From Candidatus Rokuibacteriota bacterium (lineage in GTDB: Bacteria; Methylomirabilota; Methylomirabilia; Rokubacteriales; CSP1-6): a stretch of DNA of 9,106 nt. Numbering within the stretch: position 1 is the first letter of the stretch; the number at the start of each line of letters is the position of its first letter. A program made the translations under genes and the position numbers. The notes below the pieces were generated by a model. It did no database searches. It saw nothing but the letters and a program-made list of their open reading frames with translations, and was not told the DNA's origin. The stretch is taken from contig JACOVB010000330.1 of assembly GCA_016177555.1 (NCBI GenBank), positions 1 to 9,106 on the forward strand. The letters are read 5' to 3'. Shown here piece by piece: positions 8,165-9,106 of the stretch.

Positions 8165-9106
8165 TGCGGCGCCTCGACACGAGCGCGATGGGCGTCGACG
8201 GCGTGGTCCAGGCTCTGGATCGCGCTCCCGAGAGCGTGGATGCGGAGATCCATCAGCGCGTCGGGGAGATCGTGACCGCCGTGCGGGAGAAGGGGGATGC
8301 GGCGCTCGTGGAGCTCACCGCGCGCTTCGACCGGGTCACGCTCGCGCCCCGGGATCTGGCCGTGACCCCTGCCGAGTACGAGGCGGCGGAGCGCCAGGTG
8401 GGGACGAGGACCGTCGAGGCCCTGCGCTATGCAGCCGCGCGGATCGATCGCTTCCATCGGGCGGCCATGCCCCGCCCGTGGAGCATGACGGACGGCACCG
8501 GATCGGTGGTCGGCCAGGAGATCCGCCCGCTGGACCGGGTCGGCATCTACGTCCCGGGAGGCCGCGCGGCCTACCCGTCCACGGTGCTGATGACCGCCGT
8601 GCCTGCGCGCGTGGCCGGCGTCAGGGACATCGTGCTGGTCTCGCCGCCGGCGGCCGACCGGTCGCTCAACCCGGTTGTGCTGGTCGCCGCGCGCATCGCC
8701 GGCGTCACGGAGGCCTACCGGGTCGGCGGTGCCCAGGCCGTCGCGGCCCTGGCCTACGGCACCGAGACGATCCGCCGCGTGGACAAGATCGTGGGCCCGG
8801 GGAACATCTACGTGGCGCTCGCCAAGGGGCGGGTCTTCGGCGACGTCGGGATTGACATGCTGGCGGGCCCGAGCGAGGTGGTGGTGATCGCCGATAACGG
8901 TGCGGATCCCGTGTGGGTCGCGGCGGATCTCCTGGCCCAGGCCGAGCACGACCCCATGGCCCGTGCGGTGCTGCTGACCCCGTCGAAGGCCCTGCGGGAC
9001 CGTGTCGAGGCCGAGACCGCGCGCCAGCTGGCGACGCTCGGCCGGCGGGAGATCGCGGCCAGCGCGCTCCGCACCAACGGCGCGCTCGTGCTCACGGCGA
9101 CGCTGG
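8161..9106 (+). CDS. hisD: Histidinol dehydrogenase HisD, N-terminal part (3' truncated by window edge)
   Basis: HisD oxidises L-histidinol to L-histidine in two NAD-dependent steps, the end of the pathway begun by HisG. The frame is open for 315 codons to the window end with no stop; the family is near 430 aa. Conserved blocks are DRVGIYVPGGRAAYPSTVLM, YRVGGAQAVAALAYGTETI, VDKIVGPGNIYVALAKG, IDMLAGPSEVVVIAD and LLAQAEHDPMA. The last holds Gln and His matching zinc ligands Q259 and H262 of E. coli HisD, with identical numbering if ATG 8164 is used. The catalytic Glu-His pair and the remaining zinc ligands lie beyond the window. Two adjacent ATGs compete: 8161 overlaps the hisG stop by 4 nt (ATGA), and 8164 by 1 nt (TGATG). 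No Shine-Dalgarno sequence is visible, so initiation probably depends on ribosomes finishing hisG. Confidence 0.97.
   Translation, partial: MMRRLDTSAMGVDGVVQALDRAPESVDAEIHQRVGEIVTAVREKGDAALVELTARFDRVTLAPRDLAVTPAEYEAAERQVGTRTVEALRYAAARIDRFHRAAMPRPWSMTDGTGSVVGQEIRPLDRVGIYVPGGRAAYPSTVLMTAVPARVAGVRDIVLVSPPAADRSLNPVVLVAARIAGVTEAYRVGGAQAVAALAYGTETIRRVDKIVGPGNIYVALAKGRVFGDVGIDMLAGPSEVVVIADNGADPVWVAADLLAQAEHDPMARAVLLTPSKALRDRVEAETARQLATLGRREIAASALRTNGALVLTATL

Noticed and set aside
7864..8949. A 361-codon minus-strand frame opposite hisG and hisD
   Set aside because: It has the same antisense-shadow composition, lacks a domain, and crosses the hisG/hisD junction.

Overview
The window is a contiguous, forward-strand block of housekeeping genes from a high-GC (roughly two-thirds G+C by eye), Gram-negative bacterium. 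Gene order is mfd (3' part) - SurA/PpiC-type lipoprotein - rho - rpmE - prfA - prmC - murA - hisG - hisD (5' part). No mobile element, CRISPR array, tRNA/rRNA or phage gene is visible. An outer-membrane-directed lipoprotein foldase, MurA, and the short form of HisG fit a Desulfobacterota / Methylomirabilota-Rokubacteria type of lineage. That placement is inferred from gene order and composition, not demonstrated.

Layout. Positions 1-1194 hold the C-terminal third of Mfd. Its stop overlaps the GTG start of a parvulin-type lipoprotein (1191-2294). A 198-nt leader with a perfect TTGACA hexamer precedes rho (2493-3746). A 201-nt gap follows, ending in an AT-richer stretch with a good extended -10 promoter and a short-leader rpmE (3948-4163). 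After a GC-rich 119-nt gap comes a tightly packed run: prfA (4283-5353), prmC (5350-6225), murA (6225-7481), hisG (7481-8164) and hisD (8161 to beyond the window). In that run every stop codon overlaps the next start by 1-4 nt.

How the genes work together. Mfd and Rho both act on RNA polymerase elongation: Mfd removes stalled polymerase for repair, and Rho terminates transcription. L31, RF1 and the RF1/RF2 methyltransferase PrmC serve the ribosome and translation termination. PrmC methylates the GGQ glutamine of the protein encoded just upstream. MurA starts peptidoglycan synthesis, and the lipoprotein chaperone serves envelope protein folding. HisG and HisD are the first and last steps of histidine biosynthesis, and HisG is the short form that needs a HisZ partner encoded elsewhere.

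I found no undescribed system. The points worth a second look are regulatory and architectural: the rho leader, the rho/rpmE junction where a weak terminator-like hairpin overlaps the rpmE promoter, the translationally coupled prfA-to-hisD run, the lipoprotein form of SurA, and several start-codon choices.
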